Positions 15,322-24,068 of a DNA stretch of 40,000 bases are shown piece by piece (the stretch's first letter is position 1; each line of letters begins with the position of its first letter). A model generated the notes under the pieces. It searched no databases. It saw nothing but the letters and a program-made list of their open reading frames with translations, and had not been told where the DNA came from. The DNA is from Deltaproteobacteria bacterium. GTDB lineage: Bacteria; Desulfobacterota; Binatia; UBA12015. The position numbers were made by a program, and so were the translations under genes. Location: contig VGTK01000026.1 of NCBI GenBank assembly GCA_016874715.1, positions 1 through 40,000 of the forward strand. The letters are read 5' to 3'.

Positions 15322-15855
15322 ATGAAGTCACAGAACTCCTCTCTCGCGCACCAGGAACCCCTCACGTACGACGCGCCCGCCACCCCGATCGCGCCACTCC
15401 AGGAGCGCGGCCCAGCCGCCCGCGCCGCTCCCCAGCCGGCCTCGCGCCGCCGCTCCGAACGCGCCAACCGGGACGCCAACCCCTTCGGGCCCGATGTCAT
15501 CCTGCCCGAGCAGTTCTGCGACCAGCGCAACGGCCTCGAGCAGGCCGCGGGCGAGAAGGCCTTGATGCTCGCAGTCCTCGAGGACGGCATCCGGTGCTTC
15601 CAGGAGCACCTCAAGAACCCCCGCGTCCGGCCCCGGCTCCTGGCCCGGCAGGCCGAGAAGTGGATCCGCTCCTCGGACTGGGACTGGCCGTTCTCGTTCA
15701 ACAACGTGTGCGAGTCCCTGTCGCTCAACCCCGAGTGCCTGCGAAACCGGCTGCTGATGCCCCGCGCGAGCGGCGAGCTCGCCCCCAAGCCGCGGCCGTC
15801 GAGCCACCGGGTGTACCGCCTGACGCCTCGCGTGAAGCCGCCTCGCCGGCGCTGA
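15322..15855 (+). CDS. Hypothetical protein with a helical C-terminal domain
   Basis: A 177-residue soluble protein without a signal peptide. The first 55 residues are Pro/Ala/Arg-rich and probably disordered. The central part (about 70-150) is helical and has a recognisable pattern: an EKALMLAVLEDGIRCFQEHL helix, then AEKWIRSSDWDWPFSFNNVC and a NPECLRNRLL segment that looks like a helix-turn-helix. Proteins with this D-W-P-F-S-F pattern followed by C-x-x-L-x-L-x-P-x-x-L-R are, from memory, common as uncharacterised proteins in deltaproteobacteria. The basic, Pro-rich C-terminus would suit nucleic-acid binding, but function is unknown. GGAGG lies 11 nt before the ATG. It converges on ihfA across a strong hairpin. 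Confidence 0.7.
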   Translation: MKSQNSSLAHQEPLTYDAPATPIAPLQERGPAARAAPQPASRRRSERANRDANPFGPDVILPEQFCDQRNGLEQAAGEKALMLAVLEDGIRCFQEHLKNPRVRPRLLARQAEKWIRSSDWDWPFSFNNVCESLSLNPECLRNRLLMPRASGELAPKPRPSSHRVYRLTPRVKPPRRR

Positions 15856-15874
15856 GACCTGATCGGTTGCTGGT

Positions 15875-15898
15875 TGTGCGCCCCGCTCGGGGGGCACA
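15875..15898. terminator. Hairpin between convergent genes, possible bidirectional terminator
   Basis: A stem TGTGC/GCACA, one G-G mismatch, then CCCC/GGGG around a GCTC loop. It sits between the plus-strand hypothetical gene and ihfA, which converge. There is no T-run on either side, so it would be an atypical intrinsic terminator or would need Rho. Confidence 0.4.
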
Positions 15899-15946
15899 CA
15901 GCGGCACGGTCCCGGGGCTGTTCGGGGGCCGGTCGGCTCCTCGCGC

Positions 15947-16300
15947 TCAGCGCGAGGCGGGCGACCGATCGATCGCCGGGGCGGGCGGGCCACCCGCGCC
16001 GTTCGAACTCTCGGTTGGCCGCAGTCCGTCGTTGATGGCAGTCTTGAGCACCTGGCTCGCCTTGAACGACAGCACCCGACGGCCCGAGATGATGATCTCC
16101 TCGCCGGTCTGCGGGTTGCGGCCCTTGCGGGGGCGCTTCGCGTTGACCACGAAGTTCCCGAACCCCGAGAGCTTGACCTTTTCGCCGGACTCGAGCCGCG
16201 TCTTGATGAGCTCGAACACGAGGTCGACGACGTCGCTCGCGTCCTTCTTGGACGCCTTCGCCCGCTCGTAGATTCGCTCGACGATGTCTGCCTTCGTCAT
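15947..16300 (-). CDS. ihfA: Integration host factor alpha subunit / HU-family DNA-bending protein
   Basis: A 117-residue nucleoid protein that bends DNA as a dimer. The N-terminus MTKADIVERIYERA, the core LSGFGNFVVNAKRPRKGRNP and the arm ending QTGEEIIISGRRVLSFKAS match IHF-alpha more closely than HU. A non-conserved tail of about 17 residues rich in Gly/Pro/Ala/Ser extends beyond the usual end. It is the last gene of the thrS-rpmI-rplT run, the normal place for ihfA. IHF often assists sigma-54 promoters, so it may act on the regulatory genes in this window. That is inference. Confidence 0.9.
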   Translation of the reverse strand: MTKADIVERIYERAKASKKDASDVVDLVFELIKTRLESGEKVKLSGFGNFVVNAKRPRKGRNPQTGEEIIISGRRVLSFKASQVLKTAINDGLRPTESSNGAGGPPAPAIDRSPASR

Positions 16301-16366
16301 CTCTCGACTCCGACGCCTTCTACGTCGAAGCGCATCGCGCTTGCAACACCAGACCGTGCGGCCCCG

Positions 16367-16726
16367 TCAGGCCGCCAGAGCCGCTTTTGCACGCTCCGCG
16401 ATCACGCCGAACGCCGCGGCGTCCCGCGCCGCGAGATCCGCAAGAACCTTTCGGTCCATCTCGATACCGGCCTTCTTCAGGCCCTCGATGAACCGGCTGT
16501 AGGACATCCCGCATGTGCGGACGGCCGCATTGATGCGGACGATCCAGAGCGAGCGGAACTCGCGCTTGCGAACCTTGCGGTCGCGGTACGCGTAGACCAG
16601 GCCGCGCTCGACGGTCTCGCGCGCCTGACGGTACAGCTTGCGCCGACCGCCGACGTTGCCCTTGGCGAGCTTGAGGATCTTCTTGTGGCGCTTGCGCGCC
16701 TTGGTACCGCGCTTGACTCGTGGCAT
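16367..16726 (-). CDS. rplT: 50S ribosomal protein bL20
   Basis: A 119-residue protein binding 23S rRNA early in large-subunit assembly. The basic N-terminus [20 protein letters not shown] and the later [11 protein letters not shown] and [15 protein letters not shown] are diagnostic. It lies 12 nt after rpmI. pheS and pheT, which often follow rplT, are absent, and ihfA comes next. Confidence 0.98.
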   Translation of the reverse strand: MPRVKRGTKARKRHKKILKLAKGNVGGRRKLYRQARETVERGLVYAYRDRKVRKREFRSLWIVRINAAVRTCGMSYSRFIEGLKKAGIEMDRKVLADLAARDAAAFGVIAERAKAALAA

Positions 16727-16738
16727 GGGCGTCCCTCC

Positions 16739-16936
16739 TCAGAGATACGGCAGCAGACGCTTCACGCCCGGAGTATCGACCGCGGCGACGATCGCCGAGT
16801 GGCGGAGCTTCCTCTTCTGCTTGCGCGTCTTGGCAGACATCTGGTGGCGCGCGAAGGCGTGCGAGCGCTTCACCTTGCCACTTCCCGTGGCCTTGAAGCG
16901 CTTCGCGGCTGAACGATTGGTGCGAATCTTCGGCAT
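16739..16936 (-). CDS. rpmI: 50S ribosomal protein bL35
   Basis: A 65-residue protein of normal length with the family pattern [20 protein letters not shown], the [20 protein letters not shown] core and a C-terminal KRLLPYL. The start is only 23 nt after the thrS stop, so there is no room for infC, which usually separates thrS and rpmI. The three genes are likely co-transcribed. Confidence 0.98.
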   Translation of the reverse strand: MPKIRTNRSAAKRFKATGSGKVKRSHAFARHQMSAKTRKQKRKLRHSAIVAAVDTPGVKRLLPYL

Positions 16937-16959
16937 GATCTCCCCGTGCGTCGGGCTGT

Positions 16960-18912
16960 TCAGTGGACCTGAGGGCGGGCGAGCGCCTCGGCGCCAGCCG
17001 TGATCGGGACGCGGGCGCGTTCGACGACCTCGGCGACGAAGGCATCGCTGGACTGCGTCGTCACGCCCTGGCTCGCCACGCCCCGCCAGCGCGGTGCGAC
17101 CGCCCCGGCGGCAGCCTCCTTGTCCCCGACGACGGCGATGACCGGCGTCTTGAGGACCTCGGCGGCGCGGATCTTGAATCCGAGCTTCTCGTTGCGCTGA
17201 TCGACTTCCACGCGAATTCCTGCTGCTGCTAGATCTCGTCCCACCCGGACAGCGTGCTCCACGGCCCGGTCGGTGACGCTTAGCACCCGGACCTGAACCG
17301 GTGCCAGCCACAACGGAAACGCCCCCCCCGTGTGCTCGATCAGGATCGCGATGAAGCGCTCGATGGACCCGAGAACGGCCCGGTGGAGCATCATCGGCCG
17401 CCCCTCGGTGCCATCGGGTCGTACATAGCTGATGCCGAACCGGTCGGGCATGGCGCAATCGATCTGGATCGTGGCGAGCGTCCACGAGCGCTTGAGGGCG
17501 TCCCGGACGTTGAAGGCGATCTTCGGCCCGTAGAAGGCGCCGTCGCCGGCGCTGACGGTGAACTCGAAGCCCCCCCGCCTGAGCCCGTCCTGCAGGGCGC
17601 GCTCGGCCTGGTCCCAGAGCTCCGGCGAGCCGAGGAACTTCTCCGGGCGCGTCTCGACGGCGAGCGAGATGTCGGTGAAGCCGAACGCGTCGTAGACCTC
17701 GCGCGTCATCGCGAGAAAGCTCGCGAACTCGTCGTCGAGCTGCTCGGGCGTGCAGAAGATGTGGGCGTCGTCCTGGGCGAATCCGCGGACCCGGGTCAGC
17801 CCGTTGAGCACGCCGGAGCGCTCGAAGCGGTGCAGCCGGGAGAAGTCCGCCATGCGGATCGGCAGGTCGCGATACGACTTCTTGCCCTGCCCGAAGAGGT
17901 ACACGTGCCCCGGGCAGTTCATCGGCTTGATCCCGTACTCCTCCTCGTCGACCGCGACGAGAAACATGTCGTCGCGGTAGTTCTCGTAGTGCCCCGAGGT
18001 CTTGAAGAGGTCGGTCTTGTACAGCTGCGGGGTGATCACCTCGGTGTACCCGTAGCGCTGGTAGAGCTCGCGGACGTACGCGACGAGCGCGTTGTAGACC
18101 ACCGTACCCTGCGCGTGGAAGAAGGGGATGCCGGGTGCGACGGGGTGCAGCGAGAAGAGGTCGAGCGCCGGACCGAGCCGGCGGTGATCGCGCTTCTTCG
18201 CCTCCTCGAGCAGCGCCAGGTGCTCCTCGAGCGCCGCCTTGTCGGCGAACGCCGTGCCGTAGATCCGCTGCAGCATCGGGTTGCGCTCGTCGCCGCGCCA
18301 GTAGGCGCCGGCCACGTGCGTGAGCTTGAAGGCCCCGAGACGCCCGGTCGACTGCACGTGCGGGCCGCGGCAGAGATCGGTGAAGTCGCCCTGCGTGTAG
18401 AGCCCGATGGGCTCGTTCGACGGGATCCCGGCGATGATCTCGGCCTTGAACTCCTCCCCCATGGACCGGAAGCGCTCGACCGCTTCGTCACGAGGAGATT
18501 CGCTGCGCACGACCTGGTGGTCGGCCGACACGATCTTGCGCATCTCGGCCTCGATGCGCTCGAGGTCCTCGGGCGTGAAACCGCGCTCGAATGCGAAGTC
18601 GTAGTAGAACCCGTCCTCGATCACCGGCCCGATCGTGACCTGCGCCTGCGGGAAGAGACGTTTCACGGCTTGCGCCAGGAGGTGTGCGGTCGAGTGCCGG
18701 ATGACGTCGAGCCCCTCGGGGGTCGACGGAGCGATCGGGGCCAGCTCGCAGTCCGCGTCGATCGGCCGCGACAGGTCGATCACCTGGTCGCCGCGGCGGG
18801 CGGCGATCGCACCCTTGATCGCGCCGGCCTTCTTCAGGACCGCGGCGGCCGACTCACCGGCCTGGGCGCGAACGGGCTCATGGCCCGGGATACGTACGGT
18901 GATGTCCGACAT
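16960..18912 (-). CDS. thrS: Threonine-tRNA ligase
   Basis: Class II synthetase of 650 residues charging tRNA-Thr. It has an N-terminal TGS domain (about 1-62), the editing domain with [12 protein letters not shown], the catalytic core with zinc-site NCPGH and DDAHIFC, the HRFERSG motif 2 and the arginine-rich RVRGF, and a C-terminal anticodon-binding domain. The editing and zinc residues are present. A small oddity is Asn where many bacterial enzymes have His ([12 protein letters not shown]). It is not one of the three zinc ligands. It starts 16 nt after tRNA-Val and leads the rpmI-rplT-ihfA run. Confidence 0.97.
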   Translation of the reverse strand: MSDITVRIPGHEPVRAQAGESAAAVLKKAGAIKGAIAARRGDQVIDLSRPIDADCELAPIAPSTPEGLDVIRHSTAHLLAQAVKRLFPQAQVTIGPVIEDGFYYDFAFERGFTPEDLERIEAEMRKIVSADHQVVRSESPRDEAVERFRSMGEEFKAEIIAGIPSNEPIGLYTQGDFTDLCRGPHVQSTGRLGAFKLTHVAGAYWRGDERNPMLQRIYGTAFADKAALEEHLALLEEAKKRDHRRLGPALDLFSLHPVAPGIPFFHAQGTVVYNALVAYVRELYQRYGYTEVITPQLYKTDLFKTSGHYENYRDDMFLVAVDEEEYGIKPMNCPGHVYLFGQGKKSYRDLPIRMADFSRLHRFERSGVLNGLTRVRGFAQDDAHIFCTPEQLDDEFASFLAMTREVYDAFGFTDISLAVETRPEKFLGSPELWDQAERALQDGLRRGGFEFTVSAGDGAFYGPKIAFNVRDALKRSWTLATIQIDCAMPDRFGISYVRPDGTEGRPMMLHRAVLGSIERFIAILIEHTGGAFPLWLAPVQVRVLSVTDRAVEHAVRVGRDLAAAGIRVEVDQRNEKLGFKIRAAEVLKTPVIAVVGDKEAAAGAVAPRWRGVASQGVTTQSSDAFVAEVVERARVPITAGAEALARPQVH

Positions 18913-18928
18913 CGATCGACCTGGGTGA

Positions 18929-19000
18929 TAGGCGCGGGCGGGATTGAACCGCCGACCCCTTCCGTGTCAAGGAAGTGCTCTCCCACTGAGCTACGCGCCT
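18929..19000 (-). tRNA. tRNA-Val (anticodon GAC)
   Basis: A 72-base cloverleaf. The acceptor AGGCGCG pairs with CGCGCCT, the anticodon stem CTTCC/GGAAG encloses TTGACAC with anticodon GAC, and the T-arm GGCGG/CCGCC encloses TTCAATC. The discriminator is A and CCA is not encoded. It lies between ychF and thrS, in the same direction. Confidence 0.96.
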
Positions 19001-19095
19001 GCCGGTAGTTGGGACAACCGTTTCGCGTACCAACGGCCCCTCGGGCTGTCAACCAGCGGCGCCCGAACGAGCGTCGGAAACGGCCGCGCGAGCCT

Positions 19096-20145
19096 TCAGA
19101 CGTTGAATCGGAAGTGGATCACGTCGCCGTCGGCGACGACGTACTCCTTGCCCTCGAGACGAAGCTTCCCGGCCTCGCGACACTTCGCCTCGGTCCGGTA
19201 CTGGATCATCGCCTCGTAGGGGATCACCTCGGCCCGGATGAATCCGCGCGCGATGTCGCTGTGGATCTTGCCCGCGGCCCCCTGGGCGACCTCGCCACGG
19301 CGGATCGTCCAGGCCCGGACCTCGTCCTCGCCGGCGGTGAGAAAGCTCATCAGGTTCAGCAGGCCGTAGGACGCCTGGATGAAGCGGTCGCGCGCCGACT
19401 CCTCGAGGCCCAGGTCCTTCTCGAAGTTGCGCCGGTCGTCCGGGTCGAGATCGGAGAGCTCCATCTCGACCTTGCCGGAGATCACGACCAGGCTGAGCTT
19501 CTCGGCCCCGGCGAACTCGCGAACCGCCTCCGGCGCCGGCTCCGCGACGGCCGCCTCGTCCACGTTGACCACGGTGAGGCGCGGCTTCGACGTCAGGAAC
19601 TGAAACCCGGCGAGCGCCGTCTCTTCCTCCCGCGACAGCCCCAGGTGCCGGATCTCGCACTCCGCCTCGAGCGCCTCGCGGATCTTGTCGAGCAGCTCGC
19701 GCTCGCGCTCCTTGCCCTTCTCCCGCTTCAGGCGCTCGAGGCGACGCTCGACGATCGCCAGGTCGGAGACGACCAGCTCCGTCTTGAAGCTCTCGAGGTC
19801 GCGGCGCGCGTCGGGCGCCGACTGTGCGGGATCGTCGAACGCGCGCACGACGTGCGCCAGCGCGTCCGCCTCGCGCATCTGCGTGAGCACGCGTTCGTCG
19901 AGCCGACCACCCGTGGTCGGGGGGTCGGGAAAGTCGATGAACGTCATCTCGGCGTAGGTGATCTTCTTCGGCGAGAAGATGTCGGCGAGGGCGTCGACGC
20001 GCGCGTCCGGCACCTTCAGCACTCCGAGATTCGGCTTCAGTGCGGCGGACGACGCACCGAGGCCGACGTCGGCGTGCAGGCCGGTCAGCGCGTTGAAGAT
20101 GGTGGTCTTGCCCGAGCCGGGGAACCCGGCGATGCCCATGCGCAC
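19096..20145 (-). CDS. ychF: Obg-like ATPase YchF
   Basis: A ribosome-associated P-loop ATPase of the OLA1/YchF family, 349 residues against a usual length of about 360. Walker A is GFPGSGKTT (residues 7-15), and FIDFPD is the G3 motif. The C-terminal TGS domain with FLTAGEDEVRAWTIRRG, SDIARGFIRAEVI and the final DVIHFRFNV is diagnostic. In deltaproteobacteria it often sits near pth and the bL25 gene. Here it is 13 nt after the nudix gene and is followed by tRNA-Val and thrS. Confidence 0.96.
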   Translation of the reverse strand: MRMGIAGFPGSGKTTIFNALTGLHADVGLGASSAALKPNLGVLKVPDARVDALADIFSPKKITYAEMTFIDFPDPPTTGGRLDERVLTQMREADALAHVVRAFDDPAQSAPDARRDLESFKTELVVSDLAIVERRLERLKREKGKERERELLDKIREALEAECEIRHLGLSREEETALAGFQFLTSKPRLTVVNVDEAAVAEPAPEAVREFAGAEKLSLVVISGKVEMELSDLDPDDRRNFEKDLGLEESARDRFIQASYGLLNLMSFLTAGEDEVRAWTIRRGEVAQGAAGKIHSDIARGFIRAEVIPYEAMIQYRTEAKCREAGKLRLEGKEYVVADGDVIHFRFNV

Positions 20146-20158
20146 GTCGTGTCGCCTT

Positions 20159-20722
20159 TCAGCCCGCGCCGCCCGCGAGCAGGCCGCGCGCCTGGGCGCG
20201 GCAGATCGCCACCACGGACTTGGCGTCGATCAACTCGGCCGCCGCGATCTGCCGCAGTACCTCTGCGACCGGAACCGCGCGAACCTCGGTGATCACCTCG
20301 TCCGTGTCGAGGTGCTGCGCCGCGGGCGTGAGCCCGCGCGCGAGGAAGAGGTGGATGCGCTCGTTCGTGTAGCCTGGTGCAGGAAAGATCGGGCCGAGCT
20401 CGATCATGTCCGCGGCCCGCATTCCGGCCTCCTCCTCGAGCTCGCGATGCGCGCATGCGAGGGGCTCTTCGCCCGGCGACAGCGTGCCCGCCGGGACCTC
20501 CCAAAGCATGCCGTCGGCCGCGTGCCGGTACTGGTGCACGAGCAGGATCTCGCCACCGGCGGTGAGCGGAACGATGGCGGCCGCGCCGGGGTGGCGAATC
20601 ATCTCGAGATCCGTCTCGACACCGCTCGGCAGGCGTACGCGCTCCACGCCGATGTCGAGGACCCGCCCCTTGTGGACCGGCCTGCGGGACAGAACGACCG
20701 CGCGCACCATCCGGCACACCAT
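20159..20722 (-). CDS. NUDIX hydrolase, ADP-ribose pyrophosphatase-like
   Basis: A cytoplasmic pyrophosphohydrolase of 187 residues. The NUDIX box is complete (G-x5-E-x7-RELEEEAG, within GTLSPGEEPLACAHRELEEE). The EVPAGT segment before it and FPAPGYTNERIHLFLA after it are typical of ADP-ribose pyrophosphatases of the NudF type. The ATG at 20722 was preferred over an upstream in-frame TTG because GAGGTGG lies about 8 nt before it. It is divergent from the split-barrel gene and starts the ychF run. Confidence 0.88.
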   Translation of the reverse strand: MVCRMVRAVVLSRRPVHKGRVLDIGVERVRLPSGVETDLEMIRHPGAAAIVPLTAGGEILLVHQYRHAADGMLWEVPAGTLSPGEEPLACAHRELEEEAGMRAADMIELGPIFPAPGYTNERIHLFLARGLTPAAQHLDTDEVITEVRAVPVAEVLRQIAAAELIDAKSVVAICRAQARGLLAGGAG

Positions 20723-20797
20723 AGGGGTCCCACCTCGTCGCGACAACGTCGTTGCGCGTGCGGGCGTTGCGTACTAGCGCAGGAGCGGAGGTTCCCG

Positions 20798-21268
20798 ATG
20801 GCCCTGAAGCGCGCGCTGATCAAGCTCACGCCCGAGGAGCAGGCAGAGTTCCTGTGCCGCGGGCACACGATCTACCTCGCATCGAACGGCGAGGACGGAT
20901 ACCCGCACCTGATCGCGATGTGGTACGCCCTCGAGGGCGAGACGATCCTGATGACGACCTTCCGCAAATCGCAGAAGGTCAAGAACCTGCGTCGCGACCC
21001 GCGCTGCGCACTGCTCCTCGAGGAAGGGGCGACGTACGAGAAGCTGAAGGGCGTCTTCCTGCGCGGCGAGTGCGAGATCATCGAGGACGAGGAGACCACG
21101 CTGGCGACGCTCGGCAAGGTAGGAGCGCGCGCCGCAGGCTCCGATGTGCCTCCCCCGCGCGAGGCGATGGAGGGAATGCGTGGGCAGGCCCGCAAGCGCG
21201 TCACGCTGGTGTTCCGCGCGACCAAGACCCGCAGCTGGGACCACGGGAAGCTCGGCGGCGTCTACTGA
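20798..21268 (+). CDS. Split-barrel (PPOX-type) flavin/F420-binding oxidoreductase
   Basis: A 156-residue protein of the pyridoxamine-phosphate-oxidase-like split-barrel fold. Visible features are the TIYLASNGEDGYPHLIAMWY strand pair, TTFRKSQKVKNLRRDPRCAL and a later GVFLRGECEI strand. This layout is shared by F420-dependent (FDOR-B) and FMN-dependent members, and the KSQKVKNLRRDPR segment is typical of the F420-type. Given cofGHDE in the same window, an F420H2-dependent reductase is plausible, but the cofactor is not proven. Aggagcggagg precedes the ATG. It stands alone between a divergent nudix gene and convergent rplI. Confidence 0.82.
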   Translation: MALKRALIKLTPEEQAEFLCRGHTIYLASNGEDGYPHLIAMWYALEGETILMTTFRKSQKVKNLRRDPRCALLLEEGATYEKLKGVFLRGECEIIEDEETTLATLGKVGARAAGSDVPPPREAMEGMRGQARKRVTLVFRATKTRSWDHGKLGGVY

Positions 21269-21276
21269 CCCGACCG

Positions 21277-21291
21277 GTCGCCGCGGGCGAC
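21277..21291. terminator. Small hairpin between convergent genes
   Basis: GTCGCC-GCG-GGCGAC forms a perfect 6-bp stem with a 3-base loop, between the convergent split-barrel gene and rplI. There is no T-run, so terminator function is uncertain. Confidence 0.3.
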
Positions 21292-21305
21292 GCGGCTCGA
21301 TCCGT

Positions 21306-21761
21306 CTACTCGCTCACCGCCTCCGGCAGCACCTTCACCGTGATCGTCGCCTTCACGTCGTGCGCGATGCCGACGAGGATGCGGTACGTTCCGAGCCGCT
21401 TGATCGGATCGTCGAGGTCGATCCGGCGCCGATCCACCTTGACGCCGCGCTCGGCGAGATGCTGCGCGATGTCGAGATTCGTGACCGAGCCGTAGAGGCG
21501 GTCCTCCTCGCCCGAGCGGGCCAGGATCTCGACCACCATGCCATCGAGCCTGTCGGCCTCGGTGCGCGCGGCCTTGCGCTCTCGTTCGCGCTTGACGGAG
21601 ATGAGCGCCTTCTGGTGGTCGAGGGCGGCGAGGTTCTTCCGGCTCGCTTCGACCGCCATGCCGCGCGGCAAGAGGAAGTTGCGCGCGTAACCCGGCTTGA
21701 CCTTGACGACCTCGCCCATCGCACCGAGGTGCTGGACGTCCTCACGGAGAATGACTTCCAT
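21306..21761 (-). CDS. rplI: 50S ribosomal protein bL9
   Basis: A 151-residue protein with the usual two-domain shape. The N-terminal MEVILREDVQHLG and KPGYARNFLLPRGMA are diagnostic, followed by a long charged helix and a C-terminal domain with RLYGSVTNLDIA. Last gene of the rpsF-rpsR-rplI run. Confidence 0.98.
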   Translation of the reverse strand: MEVILREDVQHLGAMGEVVKVKPGYARNFLLPRGMAVEASRKNLAALDHQKALISVKRERERKAARTEADRLDGMVVEILARSGEEDRLYGSVTNLDIAQHLAERGVKVDRRRIDLDDPIKRLGTYRILVGIAHDVKATITVKVLPEAVSE

Positions 21762-21798
21762 CGCGATGATCCCTGCTTCTCTAGGTCGCGCCGGGTGG

Positions 21799-22098
21799 TC
21801 AGATCCGGACCAGGTTGAACGGCAGCAGCGCGGTCGCGCGCGCCTGCTTGATCGCGGCGGTCAAACGCCGCTGGTGCTTGGCGCAGTTGCCGGTGATTCG
21901 GCTCGGGATGATCTTCCCGCGCTCGGTGATGAAGTTCGAGAGGACGCGCACTTCCTTGTAGTCGAGCGGTAGCGTCTTCTCGGCGCAGAAACGACACACC
22001 TTGCGGCGCCCGCCACGACGGCGGAACAGGCCCTTGTCCTCGGAGCGCCCACGGCCGCTCGACTTGCGGCCCTCACCGGCTGACTTGCTTGGCATCAT
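21799..22098 (-). CDS. rpsR: 30S ribosomal protein bS18
   Basis: A 99-residue protein, longer than the usual 75-85 because of a basic Ser/Gly/Lys-rich N-terminus. The core [37 protein letters not shown] and RATALLPF is diagnostic, with a zinc-type CRFC pair. It lies about 40 nt after rpsF. No ssb gene separates them, unlike many bacteria. Confidence 0.97.
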   Translation of the reverse strand: MMPSKSAGEGRKSSGRGRSEDKGLFRRRGGRRKVCRFCAEKTLPLDYKEVRVLSNFITERGKIIPSRITGNCAKHQRRLTAAIKQARATALLPFNLVRI

Positions 22099-22140
22099 GA
22101 CTGGCTCTCAACCTTTCCGTACGGCTGGGTGCGCGAACGC

Positions 22141-22578
22141 TCAGGACAGATCCGGAACTTCGACGTCGCCCGCATCGTCGAGCCCGAGGTCGTCGTGGCG
22201 ACGGCGCGGCTCCCGCCGCTCGTAGTCACCGTCGCCCACGTCGCCGTCCTCGGCCTCGCGGCGAGGACGATTCAGCTCGATCGGGGGACGATCCGGGTCG
22301 ATCTGCGTCGTCATGTAGCGCAGCACCTGCTCGAAGATGCGCAGGTTGCGCTCGAGCTCGGCAACGGTGGCGCCATCCCCCTTGAACACGAGCACGGTGT
22401 AGAACGCCCGGCGCTGCTTCTTGATGCGGTACGAGAGGTCGCGCATGCCCCACTCGACGACCTGGGTGACCTCGCCACCGTGGCCCTCGATGATCTGCTT
22501 CACCCGCTCGATCTGGTCCTTGATCGCGGCCTCGCCGATCTCAGGGTGATATGCGATCAGAGCTTCGTAGGAACGCAT
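22141..22578 (-). CDS. rpsF: 30S ribosomal protein bS6
   Basis: A 145-residue protein, longer than the usual 95-135. The N-terminal MRSYEALIAYHPEI, the central MRDLSYRIKKQRRAFYTVLVF and the ending EQVLRYMTTQ are diagnostic. A C-terminal acidic and arginine-rich tail of about 50 residues follows (it includes REAEDGDVGDGDYERREPRR). It leads the rpsF-rpsR-rplI run, about 65 nt after pth. Confidence 0.97.
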   Translation of the reverse strand: MRSYEALIAYHPEIGEAAIKDQIERVKQIIEGHGGEVTQVVEWGMRDLSYRIKKQRRAFYTVLVFKGDGATVAELERNLRIFEQVLRYMTTQIDPDRPPIELNRPRREAEDGDVGDGDYERREPRRRHDDLGLDDAGDVEVPDLS

Positions 22579-22642
22579 GCGACCTCCCGAAAAAAGTTTC
22601 CTCTAACAGCGGGTTCAGCGCTCCTCAAGCGCCTTCCCGGCC

Positions 22643-23257
22643 TCACGATGCAGACAGGTCCCCGTCGCCGGCCCCGGGCGGCCGGGGTAGCGCGGGTGCG
22701 TGCACGACCGCCATGGCCGCCTCGATTCCATCCCGTGCCCAGATCTCGATGCCCGAAAGGGCCTGTTCGAGCGCGCCATCGAGCGCTACGCGCGCCTCTT
22801 CGTCGAACGGGGCCAGCACGAAGTCGACCACCGGCAGCCCGGCTGGCGGACGCCCGATGCCGATGCGAAGCCGAGGAAAGTCCCGCGTCCCCAGCGACTC
22901 GACGATCGAGTCGAGGCCCCGATGCCCGGCGGTTCCCCCGCCCCGCTTCATCCGCACGCGGGCCGGCGCCAGATCGAGATCGTCGTGGAGCACCAGGATC
23001 GCTTCCGGATCGATGCCCAGATCGGTGGCGAACGCCGCGACCGGCGGGCCACTGAGGTTCATGAACCCCAGGGGCTCGATCAGCGCCGTCCGGTGCCCGG
23101 CGAGCTCGATCTCGGCCCAGGCGGCCCCATACCGGCGGGCGGACAGCGTGACCCCGTGCCGACGGGCGAGCAGATCGACCAGCAGGAATCCCGCATTGTG
23201 CCGGGTCCCGGCATACCGGCTGCCCGGATTGCCGAGACCGACCACCGCCCGCGGCAC
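22643..23257 (-). CDS. pth: Peptidyl-tRNA hydrolase
   Basis: Releases peptidyl-tRNA dropped from ribosomes. The 204-residue product has VVGLGNPGSRYAGTRHNAGF with catalytic His20, FMNLSG, the HDDLDL aspartates and RGGGTAGHRGLDSI. Complete active site and normal length. It lies 3 nt after the bL25 gene, the common order. Confidence 0.97.
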   Translation of the reverse strand: MPRAVVGLGNPGSRYAGTRHNAGFLLVDLLARRHGVTLSARRYGAAWAEIELAGHRTALIEPLGFMNLSGPPVAAFATDLGIDPEAILVLHDDLDLAPARVRMKRGGGTAGHRGLDSIVESLGTRDFPRLRIGIGRPPAGLPVVDFVLAPFDEEARVALDGALEQALSGIEIWARDGIEAAMAVVHAPALPRPPGAGDGDLSAS

Positions 23258-23260
23258 GAG

Positions 23261-23962
23261 CTACTTCTTCGCGTCGGCCTTCTTGGCGGGCTCGGCCTTC
23301 TTGGCGGGCTCGGCCTTCTTGGCCTCGCCCTTCTTCGCATCGCCATCGGCCGCTGCGACCGCGCCCTCGCCGGCTCCTTCGGCGCCCTCGGCCTTCACCT
23401 CGGCGGTCGGTGGCAGGACGCTGACGACGGTATCCGTCTCGTCCTGGATCGACTCGACGCCGGCAGGGAGCTTCAGATCGCCGATGTGCACCGCGTCGTG
23501 AATCGCCAGCGCCGAGACGTCCACCATGATGTGGTCCGGAATCGCCGTCGGCAGGCAGCGGACCTCCATCTCGCGAATGATCGGCTGCAGGATACCGCCC
23601 AGCGCAACGCCGGGGCCCTTGCCCGCGAAGCGCAGCGGAACGCGCACCACGATCGCCTGGTCGAGTGCCACCTCGTAGAAATCCGCGTGCACCGGGGTGC
23701 CCGTCACCGGATGGTGCTGCACCTCGCGCAGCAGGACCACGCGCTTGTCGATGTGCGCGGCGCTCGAGCGCAGCTCGATGAGATGCGTGCCCTCGAGGTT
23801 CGCGATGCGGCGCCGGAAGTCGTGTGTGTCGACGATCAGGTTCTGGCCCTCGCTCTGGCGGCCATAGAACACCGCCGGCATGCGGCCCTGAGCACGCGCG
23901 CGGCGTGCGGGCCCCTTGCCCGTCCCCTCGCGCAGTTCGACTTCGAGTGTCAGCGTTTCCAT
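23261..23962 (-). CDS. rplY: 50S ribosomal protein bL25 (CTC family)
   Basis: A 5S rRNA-binding protein, 233 residues with an extended CTC-type C-terminal domain. The N-terminus METLTLEVELREGTGKGPAR and the HPVTGTPVHADFYEV segment are diagnostic. The tail is Ala/Lys/Glu-rich and ends in AKKAEP repeats, encoded by an 18-bp tandem DNA repeat. The ATG at 23962 was chosen because upstream frame codons are not protein-like. Located between prs and pth, the usual place. Confidence 0.95.
   Translation of the reverse strand: METLTLEVELREGTGKGPARRARAQGRMPAVFYGRQSEGQNLIVDTHDFRRRIANLEGTHLIELRSSAAHIDKRVVLLREVQHHPVTGTPVHADFYEVALDQAIVVRVPLRFAGKGPGVALGGILQPIIREMEVRCLPTAIPDHIMVDVSALAIHDAVHIGDLKLPAGVESIQDETDTVVSVLPPTAEVKAEGAEGAGEGAVAAADGDAKKGEAKKAEPAKKAEPAKKADAKK
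23277..23323. repeat. Short 18-bp tandem repeat in the bL25 tail
   Basis: The unit GCCTTCTTGGCGGGCTCG occurs at 23277-23294 and 23295-23312, with a partial third copy of 11 bases to 23323. It encodes the AKKAEP repeats in the low-complexity C-terminus. In-frame repeat number could vary between strains. Confidence 0.8.
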
Positions 23963-24068
23963 GTCTCTCTCCGCCTTGTTGCTTCCGTCGTGTGCGCGCT
24001 CGACCCGCGCGTCTGATGGAACGCCGTGCCGGCTCCGTCCCTTGTGGTCGGCGGAGCCGGTACGGACG

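Noticed and set aside
17332..19008. Open frame of 558 codons on the plus strand over thrS
   Set aside because: Antisense shadow of thrS and tRNA-Val caused by high GC; composition is not protein-like.
22117..22124. CCGTACGG palindrome between rpsF and rpsR
   Set aside because: Eight bases is too short to separate from chance in GC-rich DNA.
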